64,000 bases of DNA from Malachius bipustulatus (GCA_910589415.1 OU342630.1:40890012-40954011); one strand, 5' to 3'. Positions 1 through 11,129 are shown, counted from the stretch's first letter. A program made the numbers and translations. Notes: generated by a model from the sequence alone, not told the origin.

Positions 1-1890
1 GGATAGTTTCAGTTCCTAAACGTACGAGCATCATCTGTTCAATTCTTCGAGGTTGTGACGATGAGGGCTGACACATTTACAACTTGTTTTAATAGTTCTT
101 TTAGTTATTAGGCAGATATTCAGGGCTATGATGTATCCATATATGAAATTTTTACACATTATGTAATCACAAAATTACACTATCTTGTATATGTCTTATG
201 AACGAAATGTGATAAAAGTTACTGTTACATTTTCGGTTTTAAAGTATGGTATTATTTTAAGATTACATAATGTGTAAAAATTACATAAATTACATGGCCT
301 CGATTGCTTACGCTTCTCTATGGCCGCCAATTTTCTGTAATACCGGCTCAAATTTTTTTTGATTAGAGTTTTCAACACCTGCATGCTTGAGACAACTCTG
401 TCGACTTAGAAAAGATTCTTCATTTGGCAGAATTTCGTCATTCGAAAAGCACAAAGAGAGTAGATATCTGAATGGTTGATTTTTTACAAAACAGACTCTT
501 GAGTAGGTAGATCATACCAAAAAGGATCGTATTCAGTAGATGTTACATTTTCGAGGACGAGATCAAGCAATACTGTCGATTGGATCGCTAATAGTGACTC
601 AAGTGTATTTTCAAATTTTTATTTTGAATTATGTACTATTGAGCCATTTAGATTTGAAATTGATTGAGTTTTATTTCAACTTGCAGTTATTTAATGCGGA
701 ACAAATTACCTACAAACCTTTCGCACATCATGTAAAGCGTGAACTGAAGACTTCGTCCTTAATATGGACTCATCAACATGTCACATCAGTGAGATACACA
801 ACACATACCATACGAAAGATTGGAAGTAATGCTTATGCTAACGAGCCTTCCGTCATCATAGTGACTTTTAACCTCAAATAAACTTTAAGTAGGAAAAATG
901 ACGTGTCCGATTTAGTTTCTTTGTCGTTACGTCTACGGCAAAGCTGGTCTTTGCTTTAGCAACCTAAACCATATGTATAACCTAAACCATATATGCATTA
1001 GACTTGTCCTTAAGAAGGGAAAAATCGAATTTTAATGGTCTTACCCCCAAATTGGTTCGAAATAATAAAAAAAATCAAAATTTTAAAACTTTTTTCTCCA
1101 TATTTACCCACAGACTTGGTTCAAAATCGCTAATAACAGAAACTTCTTGAGCCCATAACTTAAAAGAACATAAAAGACCTCAGCATAGTGACTTTCTTCG
1201 ATGCTCAGTTTGAAAATGATGTAGGGATCACTGATAGGAGTAAAGGAGTAAACTCACTAAACTCCATTAATTACTCAATGGGTAAAGCGGAAGGACTTCC
1301 AAGTTTTAAGAAAGTTTCCAATTAGATTGATATGATGAATATCATTTATGGAAAATTAATTAGTTACAAATGTGCGGGGTAATGCTCCGCTACCAGTAAG
1401 GGGAAATCGAGTAGCCGCTTATGTTGGTATCAGACGTTCTAAACAACGCAATACGTTTTGAACTATATATACAAGTAATTAATATCTTCTAATTGAACAC
1501 ATCGAATAATTATAATCGAAATTTACGGATAACTAGATTCGTTTGATCGTAAAATTATAAGATACGTATAATTTCTCTACGATTACCTATTGAATAAAAC
1601 GTTCATTATCATGGTGATTTCAGTTTATTAATTACGTGAATTCTACATGTTGTAAGATAATTAGATGCACATTACCGCTTGGAAGTTAATCGCAGCTTAA
1701 CTGGTGAAATAATAAAATATTGGAATACAGATTCCAATTACAAGGTTAGCAATCAACAATAGTAAAACACAAAAAGTAAAAGGTGATTCTACATTGCCAA
1801 ACCGATAACAGTCCATCTCGATATAAGATCAACATAATATGCATTTCATAATTAGTTAACTAACATAATTAAATATGCATTAGTGTGGTC
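1..1890. other. Gene-poor AT-rich DNA
   Basis: I see no recognisable gene here. A 113-codon open frame on the plus strand (540-881) has no motif I recognise, no signal peptide and no splice context, so I treat it as chance. The only structured item is the short inverted repeat at 149-280, listed separately. Confidence 0.5.
149..280. repeat. Short inverted repeat, MITE-like
   Basis: A perfect 20-bp inverted repeat, TTTTTACACATTATGTAATC at 149-168 and its complement at 261-280, encloses about 90 bp. The match continues imperfectly for a few bases outward. Size and layout fit a small nonautonomous DNA element, but no target-site duplication is clear. Confidence 0.4.
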
Positions 1891-1899
1891 GGTAAAAAC

Positions 1900-1945
1900 A
1901 GTCGGTAAAAAAAAAACAAAAAAACAAAAAACAACAGGTATACTA
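1900..1945 (-). repeat. Low-complexity tail 3' of the Jockey-like ORF
   Basis: Just beyond the RT stop codon, the element-sense strand becomes a run of T and G with nearly no A or C, followed by a twice-repeated ACCGAC-like motif. Most LINEs end in poly(A) or a short A-rich repeat in the sense direction, so a T-rich tail is unusual and may instead be 3' UTR or flanking DNA. Confidence 0.35.
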
Positions 1946-4095
1946 TTATGGCTTACGAAAGTACTCTTTAGCAACAGACAACAAGGTTCCCAATGTACAG
2001 ATGAAGATGTCGCACCGTGCAGAGATCTGATTATAACTGCTTGCTATAACATATAAAGGTGACTTTAGCATGAGGTTAGTGTAAGCCCTAGGCAACTTAA
2101 ATACTTGGTGCGTTCTAGAAACACTTCTTGCTGGGTGGAGCTCCAGCATATCCCTGACCACAGGAGCATCAATGCGACTATTAACAAATTTATACAGTAG
2201 GACCAAACCTGACACTGTTCTTCGACTGGCAAGTGACTGAAAATCAAATTCACGAAGAAGCAATCCATAATCGTATCCCCTATCCGGATATGTTCCGTGC
2301 CTTTTGAAAAACAAAAACTTTAAAAATTTCCTCTGTACTCTCTCTATACTACTTTTGTAAGTTTCGTAATATGGATTCCAAACAACAGAAGCATACTCAA
2401 GTTTGCTGCGAACAAACGCAAAGTAGAGCGATTTCACAGCAGACAGGTTGGTGAAACTGCGCGTATTTCTGATAATAAAGCCAAGCATCCTGAGTGAATC
2501 AGAAACCGCGCCCTGTACATGTCGACCAAACAATAATTGACTGTCAAACAAGACACCAAGGTCTTTTATATACATCCCGCGTTTCAAAGAATCAGATGAA
2601 ATCGAATACGAATACTGTATGGGCTCTTTCTTTCTCGTGTAGGAAACGATTTTACATTTTTTTATATTAAGGTCCAATCTGTTCTCTCTGCACCAATGTA
2701 TAAGAGATCCCAACTGCTCCTGCAAGACCACGCAATCGTCTAGGGAATCAATCTTCATAAATATCTTGAGGTCGTCTGCGTAAAGCAATTTACCACAGTT
2801 TAAATGATCCGGAAAGTCATTAATAAAGACGGAAAATAAGAGAGGACCCAGATTTGAACCCTGCGGTACGCCCAGTGAGCTCACATATGGCAGTGATCTA
2901 TGGCCAACGTATGCCACACAATAAAGCCTGTTCTCCAAATATGACGCAAAGAACCTACAAAGACTGGGACCAACGCCAAAGTCAGACAGTTTAGATATAA
3001 TCCTAATATCATGTCCGACCCGATCAAAGGCTTTTGAGAAGTCCGTATACACGACGTCAACCTGCCCACCAGAATCAACAATGCTTGAGACGCATTGTGT
3101 AAACAATACCAGATTAGTGACTGTTGAGCGTCCCTCAAAAAACCCATGCTGAAGAATCGTAATCCGATCCTTTATCTGCGGGAACAGCCGACCATACAAA
3201 GCCATCTCAAATACTTTAGCGAAATTATTGAGAAGGCAAATCGGTCTGTAGTTTTGAATGTTCGATGGATTCCCGGACTTCAAGACAGGGCACACCTTCG
3301 CCTCACGCCACCGGTGTGGAAACTTACATAAAGTTAGTGACTTGTTAAAAAGTATCTTCAAAGGGATGTCAAACACACTTGCACAGTCTTTCAAGATGAA
3401 CGACGGAATGCCATCAGGACCAGAGGTCATTTTATTACCCAATCTATGTAGTGAACGAGATACGTCTGTCTCCGAGAGAGAGAGAATTTCTGTGATATTC
3501 GGCAAAACAGAGGCCTCTAAGGTCTCAGCGTCGGTCGAACCATGACCATCTCCAGAGTAAACATCAGAGAAGTGTCTCGCAAAGCCATTCACTATCGCTT
3601 GAGGTGTGTCATAGGAGAGACCGACATTATTCCGCAGAACACCGCCAATACGTGCGCTCTTTCTCATCCGATTAAAATGCCTCCAAAACGACCCCGGATT
3701 ATCAATTACCGAATCCTGAACAGATCTCAAGTAAGCACCATATGCATCCCTAATCTGTCGCTTCAAGCGTGATCTTAGTTCCTTAAACTCATTATAATCA
3801 GACACTGCACGTACCATACCTTCTACATTTCCTATGTAAAACCGCCTTCCGACGCACACCCCTCCTAATTTCGGGCGTGAACCAGGAAGGATACCTCGAT
3901 CTCAGAACCCCAAAGCGAGGTACAAACTCATCATCAAAGATTTTATAAAGTTCGCAATAGAATGCATCATAGGCTGTGTCTATATTCTCTATGTTATGCA
4001 AAAAGTTCCAATTTACTGACTCAAGAGCATTATACAACCCATGAAAATCTGCCCTTCAGAAATTATATGAGCGTGACGAGGATCCGAGATCAAAG
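1946..4095 (-). pseudogene. Jockey-like non-LTR retrotransposon, 5'-truncated, frameshifted (reverse transcriptase)
   Basis: This is the 3' part of a non-LTR (LINE) ORF2, read right to left. The 637-codon frame 3859-1946 holds a full reverse transcriptase core. It has the region ending PDGIPSF, the DFSKAFD motif, GVPQGSNLGPLLF, and the catalytic YADD box at 2771-2782 (about residue 360). The usual thumb and C-terminal tail follow, ending EYFRKP. Upstream, 4037-3798 in another frame carries the linker between endonuclease and RT (FVPRFG...WFTPEI), and a short piece at 4095-4040 in a third frame looks like the end of the endonuclease. So the element has at least two frameshifts (near 3800-3820 and near 4040) and has lost most of its endonuclease. 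It abuts an unrelated plus-strand RT relic at 4113. The long open RT frame suggests fairly recent insertion. The Jockey call rests on motif likeness only. Confidence 0.85.
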
Positions 4096-4349
4096 CGTTA
4101 AATATATGTGTAGAGATTGACAAAAAAGATATTACAATAAATGGTGAGAACGAAGTAAAATATCTGGGAATCTATATTGATAAGCATTTACGTTGGGATA
4201 AGCAAATAGATTACATATATTAAACAAAAGCTCCGATACCTTCTATTCAAGTTTAAAATACTAAAAAAGTAGGTACTTAGACATAAATAATTTAAAAATT
4301 GTGTATCAAGCACTGGTAGAAACTCATTTACAGTATGGAATATTGGGTT

Positions 4350-4364
4350 GGGGGGGGGGGGGGG
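4350..4364 (+). repeat. Poly-G tract (15 G)
   Basis: An uninterrupted run of 15 G lies inside the RT relic, where a glycine codon of the WG motif would be. Long G runs are rare in AT-rich DNA. Slippage or a sequencing error are both possible. Confidence 0.9.
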
Positions 4365-4688
4365 ATCGTTAGAATTAACAAATTAAAATTTTTAGAAAAT
4401 ATACAGAAAAGGTTTTTAAAAATAATACTCAATAGAGAGATTAGGTACCCAAGTGAACAGTTTTATCAAGAAGCTACATTATTTGACATAAGACAAATTT
4501 ATACGAGGGTACTACTCATTTACCAGAAAAAAGCCATACCCTCCACCGAGAAAACAGAGCACGATATAAATACCAGGGCGAGGGAAAATAGTTTGTTGGT
4601 TATTAGGCGCGCGAAAAAAGAAATCGGTAAAAGATGCCATCTACATTTAGCACCAAAAATGTATAATAGTACATATATGTACTATTGT

Positions 4689-4742
4689 ACTAGTACTTTC
4701 AGGCTAGGTGGTATATATACCACCTAGCCTGAAAGTACTAGT
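4689..4742. repeat. Perfect 54-bp palindrome inside an RT relic
   Basis: The two 27-bp halves are exact reverse complements, with no loop, centred between 4715 and 4716 on GTATATATAC. The right half contains CCTGAAAGTACTAGT, which would encode PEST in the RT relic, where LINE proteins often have an NSLPES-like motif. The right half therefore looks like native RT sequence and the left half an inverted copy. A smaller palindrome (AGTACATATATGTACT) lies at 4669-4684. Confidence 0.9.
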
Positions 4743-4830
4743 GAATAAACATGCATTCTCCAAACACATTGGGACCCGGCTGATCAACTGCACAAGGGAA
4801 AGAATCCATAACATATTAAATTTAGAATAA

Positions 4831-5690
4831 AAAAAAGACACAGAGAAGATTTTTGTTTGTTTTTTTTTGCTGTCTCTCCGAGTCTCGTTGGGTGCCGGTG
4901 TGTTGTCTCTTGTCAATGAATGCATGGGTGGCGTGGCGTAATAGCTTCTGGTAACACACAAGCTCTGCTTACGTTTTAAAATAATCCATGCACGAAAAAT
5001 GCCTTTAGGAACACTCATGCTGATCGCAAACGATTGTCTTTAAAAAATAGTTTAAACAACAGACAAAAACCTAACCCTCATATCACGAATTGGGCTGTCT
5101 TCTATGCATCCTCGAATACTTTAGATACGAGTAATACATTTTTTATAACGTTTCCATTTTACACTAAACCGGTTGACGCAAAGAAAACTTATTTTTCAAC
5201 AGAGTGCACCATCTTCCGTTTCAGATTCTGACCCTTTTCCTATACGCTATCAGCATATAAAGACCTCAAAGTTTTAACAAATGTGAGTCGACAAGTAGTG
5301 GCTTCCTAATTTACCTTTGAGAACTGTTGCTAAGGAAGCTAAGGAACCATAGGAACAGGCCATTTATCCGCTGCGTATGCAAGAAAGGATGTATGTCAAA
5401 AAGGTGTCTCAGTAAGAAAAATCGGTACCTTTGTAACTCACAATGCCACGATAGTTTGTCTTGAAATAACAAGTAGATCCTCATCCTTTTTTAAGTTTAG
5501 GGTTGTTTGATTATTTTTTATTGTATGTTGACCGATGTTCCTTAACAATGTTCCTTTTTTAAATTTTATCGTTATGTTCTGTTTGATTGTTTTATTTACT
5601 TTTGATTAATATTGTCACCTTGGCAACTACTTTATGTCGATATTCCCTAAAATGTTTCTTTAGTAGGTAAAGGATTTTTATTTTTACTAG
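4831..5690. other. No gene seen
   Basis: The open frames here (4704-5018 minus, 5034-5231 plus) show no domain or motif, and the first is extended by the palindrome. I see nothing else. Confidence 0.45.
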
Positions 5691-5799
5691 AAATATTTTT
5701 AAAACTACAGGTATCTTGTTTTCAATCCCAAATTAGTTTCCCTAGTGTTAGTTTTAACTAAAGTTTGGAGTAACAACTATACCTTTTCAATTTCAATTT

Positions 5800-5998
5800 C
5801 AGAAAAAGTAGCACCAATGTCAGGAAAAGTAACATCAAATTCGGTAAAAGGAACTTCAATTTCAGAATAGTTCATTCAGATTCAGAAAAAGTAATTTCAA
5901 TTTTAGAAAAGTAAACTCAGATTCAGAATAGGTAAAGTCAATTTCAGAAAAAGTAAAAACAATTTGAGAATAAGTAATTCCAATTTAGGAAAAAGTAC
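5800..5998 (+). repeat. Imperfect tandem repeat, ~21-bp unit
   Basis: About nine degenerate copies of a unit like TTTCAGAAAAAGTAACATCAA follow one another. The same unit appears reversed at about 7000-7070. Arrays of this kind in the arms of foldback elements are common, for example in Foldback (FB) type elements of flies. Confidence 0.65.
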
Positions 5999-6394
5999 TA
6001 ATTTTTTAACATCAATTCATATACCTAATTCAAAATGTTTAAACTTTATGTTATAATTACATTAGAGTGGGTAGTGATTCCACAAGCGTTTAATCAAAAT
6101 TATTACAAGGGTCATGAAGGTATAACGAACTAAAATATTAACAAGATGGTAAGACGTAAGGAAAATTTGAAGGCGATGAAACCTACGAACGCGTATTATA
6201 CTATACACTAAGTTGAAACAGAAGGTAAGAAATTTGAAGTTTCTAGCAGCAAATGGAGTGCCCCAATGGGTAATGGTATGGAAGGAAGGTGTTATGCACC
6301 GCAAACGCCCAGGTATTCAAGGCCCTTTCGGTGTCAATCCCAATGGCCCTCACCTCCCAATCGATCGCATATTAGATTTGTCATAAACATTCGA

Positions 6395-6515
6395 AAATTA
6401 ATCTGCAAAATAGTGTGGGCTGAGCCAAGCTCGAACCCACAATCTTGGGATTCGTCGCCAGAGGTCTTCATCCATGCATCAGGAGCCCTTTGTGGGGTGA
6501 CCTACAAAACAACTA
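6395..6515 (-). repeat. Possible tRNA-derived SINE fragment
   Basis: On the minus strand the segment includes GTGGGTTCGAGCTTGGCTC, which resembles a tRNA T-loop and internal promoter B box (GGTTCGANNCC), preceded by an anticodon-stem-like stretch. The A box is not convincing and no tail or target duplication was found. Confidence 0.3.
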
Positions 6516-6596
6516 ATAGGTACATCACAGTATATAAACATACATCACACAGAAAAAAATATGAAAATAAACATATTATGCACCTATAGTATAATA

Positions 6597-6938
6597 CAGT
6601 CTTTTGCTTTTGGTTTTCCTCTTTTGTCAATTGCTTTTCCTTATTTGTCAAATGATTTTCTTATTTTTCTATCTATCAATGATTATAGTCATTGATTTGT
6701 CAATCAATTTCCTTTTATGTCAAATCAGTTTCACTTTATGTCAATTATTGCTTTTCCCATTTACGTACAGTGACATTATAATAAACATTGGAAAAGCATT
6801 TGATATAAGAGGAATCTCATTTGACAAAAGAGGAATTTGAATTGAAAAATCAAACTGACGTTTAATAAATGGGGGAAACTCATTTGACAAATAAGGAAAA
6901 GCAATTGACAAAAGAGGAAAACCAATAGAAAAAGACTG
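6597..6938. mobile_element. MITE copy 1 (TA-flanked, CAGTCTTTT ends)
   Basis: The element starts CAGTCTTTTGCTTTTGGTTT, ends with the near reverse complement, and is flanked by TA on both sides, as for the Tc1/mariner superfamily. Terminal inverted repeats are about 60 bp. The interior has many copies of a TTTGTCAAAT-like word in both orientations. A second copy lies at 28318-28631. No coding capacity. Confidence 0.8.
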
Positions 6939-7239
6939 TAAATGCATTTATAAAAGATAATTTGTTCACAGGAAGACCCTTAAATCTAATCTTCTGAAAT
7001 TGTTTTTACCTATCTGAATTTGATTTACCTTTTTCTGAAATAGAGGTTACTTTTTCTGAAGTTGACATTGAAAAGGTATAGTTTTATCTGAAAATCCAAT
7101 ATATCAGTGGTAAATTCTAGTTTTGACTATGTATTCCTAGTTTTAACAAAGCCATTTAGTAAAAACGAGTTTTAACTAGGGAAAACTAGTTCTAACGGAG
7201 AACGGGTTTTAACTGTAACAGATATATACCAACCACAAA

Positions 7240-8440
7240 AAAAAATCAGTAAAACTACAAGTTAGTTTACTATCACTTATATTACGATTGAAAAACGAAT
7301 GCCAGTGTCAACTTCGAGTAAACTTTCTACCTCAGGTTAACTTAGCTGAAGTTTTTAGCGTAAATTGAAAAATCGTGCCTTGGATTGCCTCATCAGTTTT
7401 ATTTCATATTTTATAGGAATTATTCAATTTTCAACATGCCATAACGGTTAATCCTCTAACGTTGAGGTTAAACCAGGAAGTAAAAAACGTTCATTTTATT
7501 GTTTCAATTTATGTTCTAGCCTAAGGAATAACTTAAAAATTTGGAATGTGTCTAAATGTGCCCGTAAAAATCATAAATACTGCTTAAGCATGCAAGAAAA
7601 TTTTCATTAAATCAGTATCAGAAACATCCCAAGACACCATTATCTTCATAATAATATCTAAAGCAATAATATTCCTCAATCGTATCTTTACATCCCGCAA
7701 ATGGTCGTTAAAGACAACATCTCGTTATGCCCGCGATTCCGGTATCATCCCGGGCGGCCGATCGTCTTCATAACCCGAGGGAGTAGCACGATACTCCCGT
7801 AGTAAAACAATCGTAAAACTCCGACAGTTGTTTATCCTGCAAGCCGGGAGTTACGGTTCGGACTGTGCCTTTATATCGGTTATTTAACACATCGTTGCTC
7901 CTCGCTTAGAGTACAGGGATGCCTCATGATAATATTAAGGGGGACCCAGGAACTTATTATTACTAAGTAGCAACGGAAAAAATTACCTTTATGGTTTTCG
8001 TGTACCAGGTTTGATATAACGAAGTATGATTGACTTACAAACCAATAAAACAATTCTTGGAGAAACATGGAGACCTATTGTTCGAATGGTACATTGGTAT
8101 TATTATCACTATGTTGCAGAGGGTGATTCAATAATGTCCAATTATTGATATTCAGTTACACTCTATTAAAAATTAATTTGTTTAGTTATGTTGCTCCAGC
8201 CTATGTTTCTTCATTATTTCATTCTTCAACCAATTTAAAGGATCTATAATACATTCCTCGTCGAACATGAAAATAGAAACAAATCCAAAAAAAATATTAT
8301 ACACATTTTTTATCCTCATAATAGTGACATAAAAAATTACAAATTGGCAGATCCGGTTACCCAGCTGGATAACGTAAGCTCAACATTTTGAAACCATTGT
8401 CTTCGAATACCTATAACAATAGTCCCCTTTCTAACAATGA
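7240..8440. other. No gene seen
   Basis: AT-rich with a moderately GC-rich patch at about 7725-7865. The 62-codon minus frame at 7880-8068 shows no motif. Nothing further supported. Confidence 0.45.
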
Positions 8441-8442
8441 CT

Positions 8443-8455
8443 TAGTAAAAGTCCG
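8443..8455 (+). repeat. Target-site duplication, left copy
   Basis: TAGTAAAAGTCCG here is repeated exactly at 8743-8755, flanking the truncated LINE. Confidence 0.85.
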
Positions 8456-8742
8456 GCAGAATGTCGCCTGTGTTTGGAGGATGTAGAAACAGCAGAGCAC
8501 GTTCTATGCAACTGCCCCGCCTTGGGAAGAACCAAGCACTCAACGTTCGGAAAAGTACTTCTCTCTCCGAGAGACCTGAATACATTCACACCATCTAAGG
8601 TCATTAGCTTTTTAAAAAGCAGTGGCCTGCTAGAGTGGATATAAAGTACTTAGGTATGACGTATGAGCCACAATAGACCGCTTGGTCGCAGTGGAGGTGT
8701 CACTAATCGACCCACTCATTATATAACTAAACTAAACTAAAC
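8456..8742 (+). pseudogene. 5'-truncated non-LTR retrotransposon 3' end (zinc-knuckle C-terminus)
   Basis: Codons from 8456 to the stop at 8642-8644 give a cysteine-rich tail, ECRLCLEDVETAEHVLCNCP, followed by a short helix-rich end finishing GLLEWI. The C-x2-C ... H-x3-C pattern is typical of the end of ORF2 in Jockey/R1/LOA-type LINEs with a C-terminal zinc knuckle. After the stop is a ~90-base 3' UTR and a short TAAAC tandem tail (about 8724-8743). The insert is bracketed by a 13-bp direct repeat, which proves the boundaries and shows extreme 5' truncation, the normal result of LINE target-primed insertion. Confidence 0.8.
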
Positions 8743-8755
8743 TAGTAAAAGTCCG
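8743..8755 (+). repeat. Target-site duplication, right copy
   Basis: Exact second copy of TAGTAAAAGTCCG, directly after the TAAAC tail of the truncated LINE. Confidence 0.85.
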
Positions 8756-10200
8756 CATAACATGTTAATAATATTTTGATGTATACAGGTAGGTATAAGA
8801 CAGAAGTAATTTTCTTTAAAGGAGAACTGCATGGCCAATAAAACTAAACCGTATACCGCAAACACCACGATAAGTTGCTCTTCATCTTTTATTTCCCGGA
8901 ATTGTTTTGAATTTTTCGTAGTCTAGTAGTAGGTAATGAAAGTCTTGTTTGATATGTGTATAAAAATTTACATTATAAGTTGTATCAATTGCTATTCTCT
9001 TCGATCATCATTCCTCTAATGGTGCCGCTGATATGGCAACCAGAGGAGTCTTAAGAGATGCGAATAGTTGTCTTAGTTGTACAGATCGAGGGCATAAAAT
9101 ATAATTCCTAAAACAAAACAACTTGACCACTTTGTGAACAATATTTTGCTTAAAAGATTTAAATGACAAAATTTAATTAGGAAATGAAAATAATTTGTTT
9201 CGCACTATAAATTTATAATAGGTACTACTTTTTCTTTAGTCTCATTCACTATTCCACCGTAGTCGAAAAGGTAACATAGTTAAACAGACAGACGTTGAAG
9301 ATAGTTGGTTAGTTCTTCTTAAATGATTACTGTTACCCTTGCAGTGTAGTAGCTTGACGGTGCCGCCAATGAGTTGCCAAATCGTTGTGGAGAGTAGGGG
9401 TCTGGTTATCGGGCTATATCGTTACCGCAACCCGGCCAATAAACGGGCATCATTACAAGTTTGGAGTAACTGATAAGTGATAAGGGATGTTATGTCACTT
9501 ATCGTATGCACATCGGTATCTCCAGTTTGAATATTCAGTTTTACTGGACCATAAAAATGTGTTAAAAATATTATCTAATTCCTTGTTGTCGAGGGTTTTA
9601 ACCCAGATTCAACAAATATTTCATCACAGGAAAGATGAGCTGTTTGGGTGAACTGGTGAGATGATTTATCTATTACAATATTTATTCGAGGGTAATATAA
9701 AAAACCCTCGCTTTTTATCGGAAAATTTTTTGTCTGTGAATTTAGCGAGTTGGAATTGAGCTTTTTATTCTGTTCAAAGCCCGAAGCGCAGTAGTTTTCA
9801 ATAAAAACGGCGTACGAGTGTTATTTCACTAGGACTATTTTCAGATCGATTTTGTGTTTTAGAGCAATAATGCTACACCTATATATGAGGTATACTTTGC
9901 TTTTAAAACGTATTAATGTAATGTAACGGAAATTATATGTCGGTATTGGATTTCTTCTAGTGTTAAATTTCACAAAAACATAGATTCATACCGAGTATTT
10001 TTTTGATATACATAACTAAATCTACTGTCTTAATTAAAATTAACCGTCGAATTGGTTTTAAGTTCAATATTTCTGAATTAAAATATAAAAAAAAAACTGT
10101 TGTAAATTGTAAAGTTTCCTGAAATAATAGCAAAAATCATATTCGTCAACTTATACAGGATGTTGTACAAGCTCTATGTACAAATTTTATCAGATGATAG
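8756..10200. other. No gene seen
   Basis: AT-rich sequence without long open frames. A patch near 9330-9450 is less AT-rich but encodes nothing I recognise. Confidence 0.45.
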
Positions 10201-10202
10201 CT

Positions 10203-10335
10203 AATAACGTTTTCTGAATGACAAATTTGCCTTATTGGTATGGCGAAGACAGAGAGCATTGATGTTTCAATTGTTATTTCCATCTCATCAGTCTGACACA
10301 TCACCACCACCAGAGGAGTGTGTCAAACAGAAAGA
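10203..10335. mobile_element. Relic of the 52.4-kb foldback MITE
   Basis: This stretch matches 52447-52565 closely, including AACGTTTTCTGAA near the start and a block beginning CAGTCTGACACATCACCACC. The inverted right end seen in the 52.4-kb copy is lost or decayed here. Confidence 0.65.
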
Positions 10336-10561
10336 AATAAAACTATTTGGGTAGAATGATTTGTCAGAAACATAGTGAATTGCAAGACAAATGCCTAACC
10401 ACTGAAAGTATACAACTTTCAATATGTCATCAGAGATTCTCCCAGAGAATTTCTTAGATTCTCAGAGAAGAAGCTTAGATTTAGCCGGATATTTTTATGC
10501 GGTTGGTCTCGAATATTTACTTGCATTGGAAATTTAACAACAGTCTAATTTTTTTTTGTAG

Positions 10562-10637
10562 ATGGAGTTGGAAAATCGAAATTGTATCGTATTATTCATA
10601 TTTTTTGTATATGTGAACTTTGCCAGTGTTTGCCAGG
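10562..10637 (+). CDS. Possible first coding exon with a signal peptide
   Basis: An ATG follows directly after a good 3' splice site (a T-rich run then GTAG at 10558-10561). The 25 codons read MELENRNC, then a hydrophobic stretch IVLFIFFVYVNF, then ASVCQ, the shape of a secretory signal peptide with a plausible cleavage site. The frame then meets CAGG|GTATGT, a strong 5' splice site, leaving phase 1. So this could be the second exon (first coding) of a secreted or membrane protein whose other exons are elsewhere. Cautions: the GGGTATGTCATTTTA at the donor recurs at about 10837, so the donor may belong to a repeat, and short hydrophobic frames arise easily in AT-rich DNA. The glutamate-receptor exon is on the other strand, so this cannot be its partner unless the assembly is inverted. 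Confidence 0.35.
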
Positions 10638-10640
10638 GTA

Positions 10641-10676
10641 TGTCATTTTATTCATATTAATTAGGATAAAATGACA
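10641..10676. repeat. Small inverted repeat next to the putative donor
   Basis: TGTCATTTTAT (10641-10651) is repeated inverted at 10666-10676, and GGGTATGTCATTTTA recurs in direct orientation near 10837. Together these suggest a small repeat occupying about 10636-10852. Confidence 0.4.
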
Positions 10677-10885
10677 CACCAAACCCTTTGCTTACTATCA
10701 AATAATTACTATTGTTTATAACTTTTTCACGTATTTATGTGCAGTATTAGTTATAGAACCCTTTGTAGTAAATAACTAAATTATGAAAACAATATTCATT
10801 AATCAAACAAATAAACTAGAATGATTTTTATTTAGGGTATGTCATTTTAGAACAGGCTCTCTAACCTTCATGTATCACCGAATTT

Positions 10886-11128
10886 TTTATTTATTTTATT
10901 TTTTTTAAGAAGGAACATCCGAACATCGGTCTCAACCATGTAGATTAGACATAGTCTTCCCACTCTCTTATTTTGACTTCAAGAATTAGCTCATTCAGTC
11001 ACAGACACTTTTTTATTAAAGGAATAAATAATCAATTGAATGAGATCAAACAACCATAGTATTCGAACCCGGTAGGAAGCGGTCTTAACAGCTTAGTAGT
11101 CTGCATTCTAACCCGCTGAGCGGCTTGA
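10886..11128 (-). mobile_element. tRNA-derived SINE
   Basis: Read on the minus strand from 11128, the element starts with a tRNA-like head: CTCAGCGGGTTAGAATGCAG resembles the A box of the RNA polymerase III promoter, and about 45 bases on CCGGGTTCGAATACT matches the B box. A unique body follows and an A-rich tail (AAAATAAAATAAATAAA) lies at about 10886-10908. This order is typical of an insect SINE. It is noncoding and would rely on a LINE for mobility. No clear target duplication found. Confidence 0.6.
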
Positions 11129-11129
11129 A

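Larger units (their letters stand above)
4113..4830 (+). pseudogene. Non-LTR retrotransposon RT C-terminal relic
   Basis: The plus strand encodes the region after the RT catalytic core of a LINE. The first piece, 4113-4223, contains VKYLGIYIDKHLRWDKQI, matching the conserved YLG-x-x-ID-x-x-LRW motif. Next, 4335-4727 contains LQYGI..WG and the FLENIQKRFLKII motif. A final piece in another frame, about 4741-4830, reads as a LINE ORF2 C-terminus (KHIGTRLINCTRERIHNILN then stop). Several stops lie between the first two pieces, although they share a frame. A 15-G run sits in the YGI..WG region, and a 54-bp palindrome interrupts the C-terminus. No catalytic domain remains. Not the same copy as the adjacent minus-strand element. 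Confidence 0.75.
5735..7200. mobile_element. Inverted-arm element with tandem-repeat arms
   Basis: The left arm (about 5735-5998) and right arm (about 7000-7200) are inverted relatives. Both carry the segment AACTATACCTTTTCAAT and then several imperfect ~21-bp units built on ATTTCAGAAAAAGTAA; the right arm is the reverse complement. Outside these, both arms carry repeated GTTTTAACTA-like words. The centre holds a SINE-like stretch and a complete MITE, so it has been invaded at least once. No transposase is visible. Exact ends are uncertain by about 50 bp. Confidence 0.55.

Noticed and set aside
540..881. 113-codon open frame as a gene
   Set aside because: No motif, signal peptide, splice context or compositional support. 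Long chance frames occur at this frequency.
4704..5018. 104-codon minus ORF sharing the TSTFRLGGIYTT end with a plus ORF
   Set aside because: The shared end is caused by the 54-bp palindrome being read from both sides.
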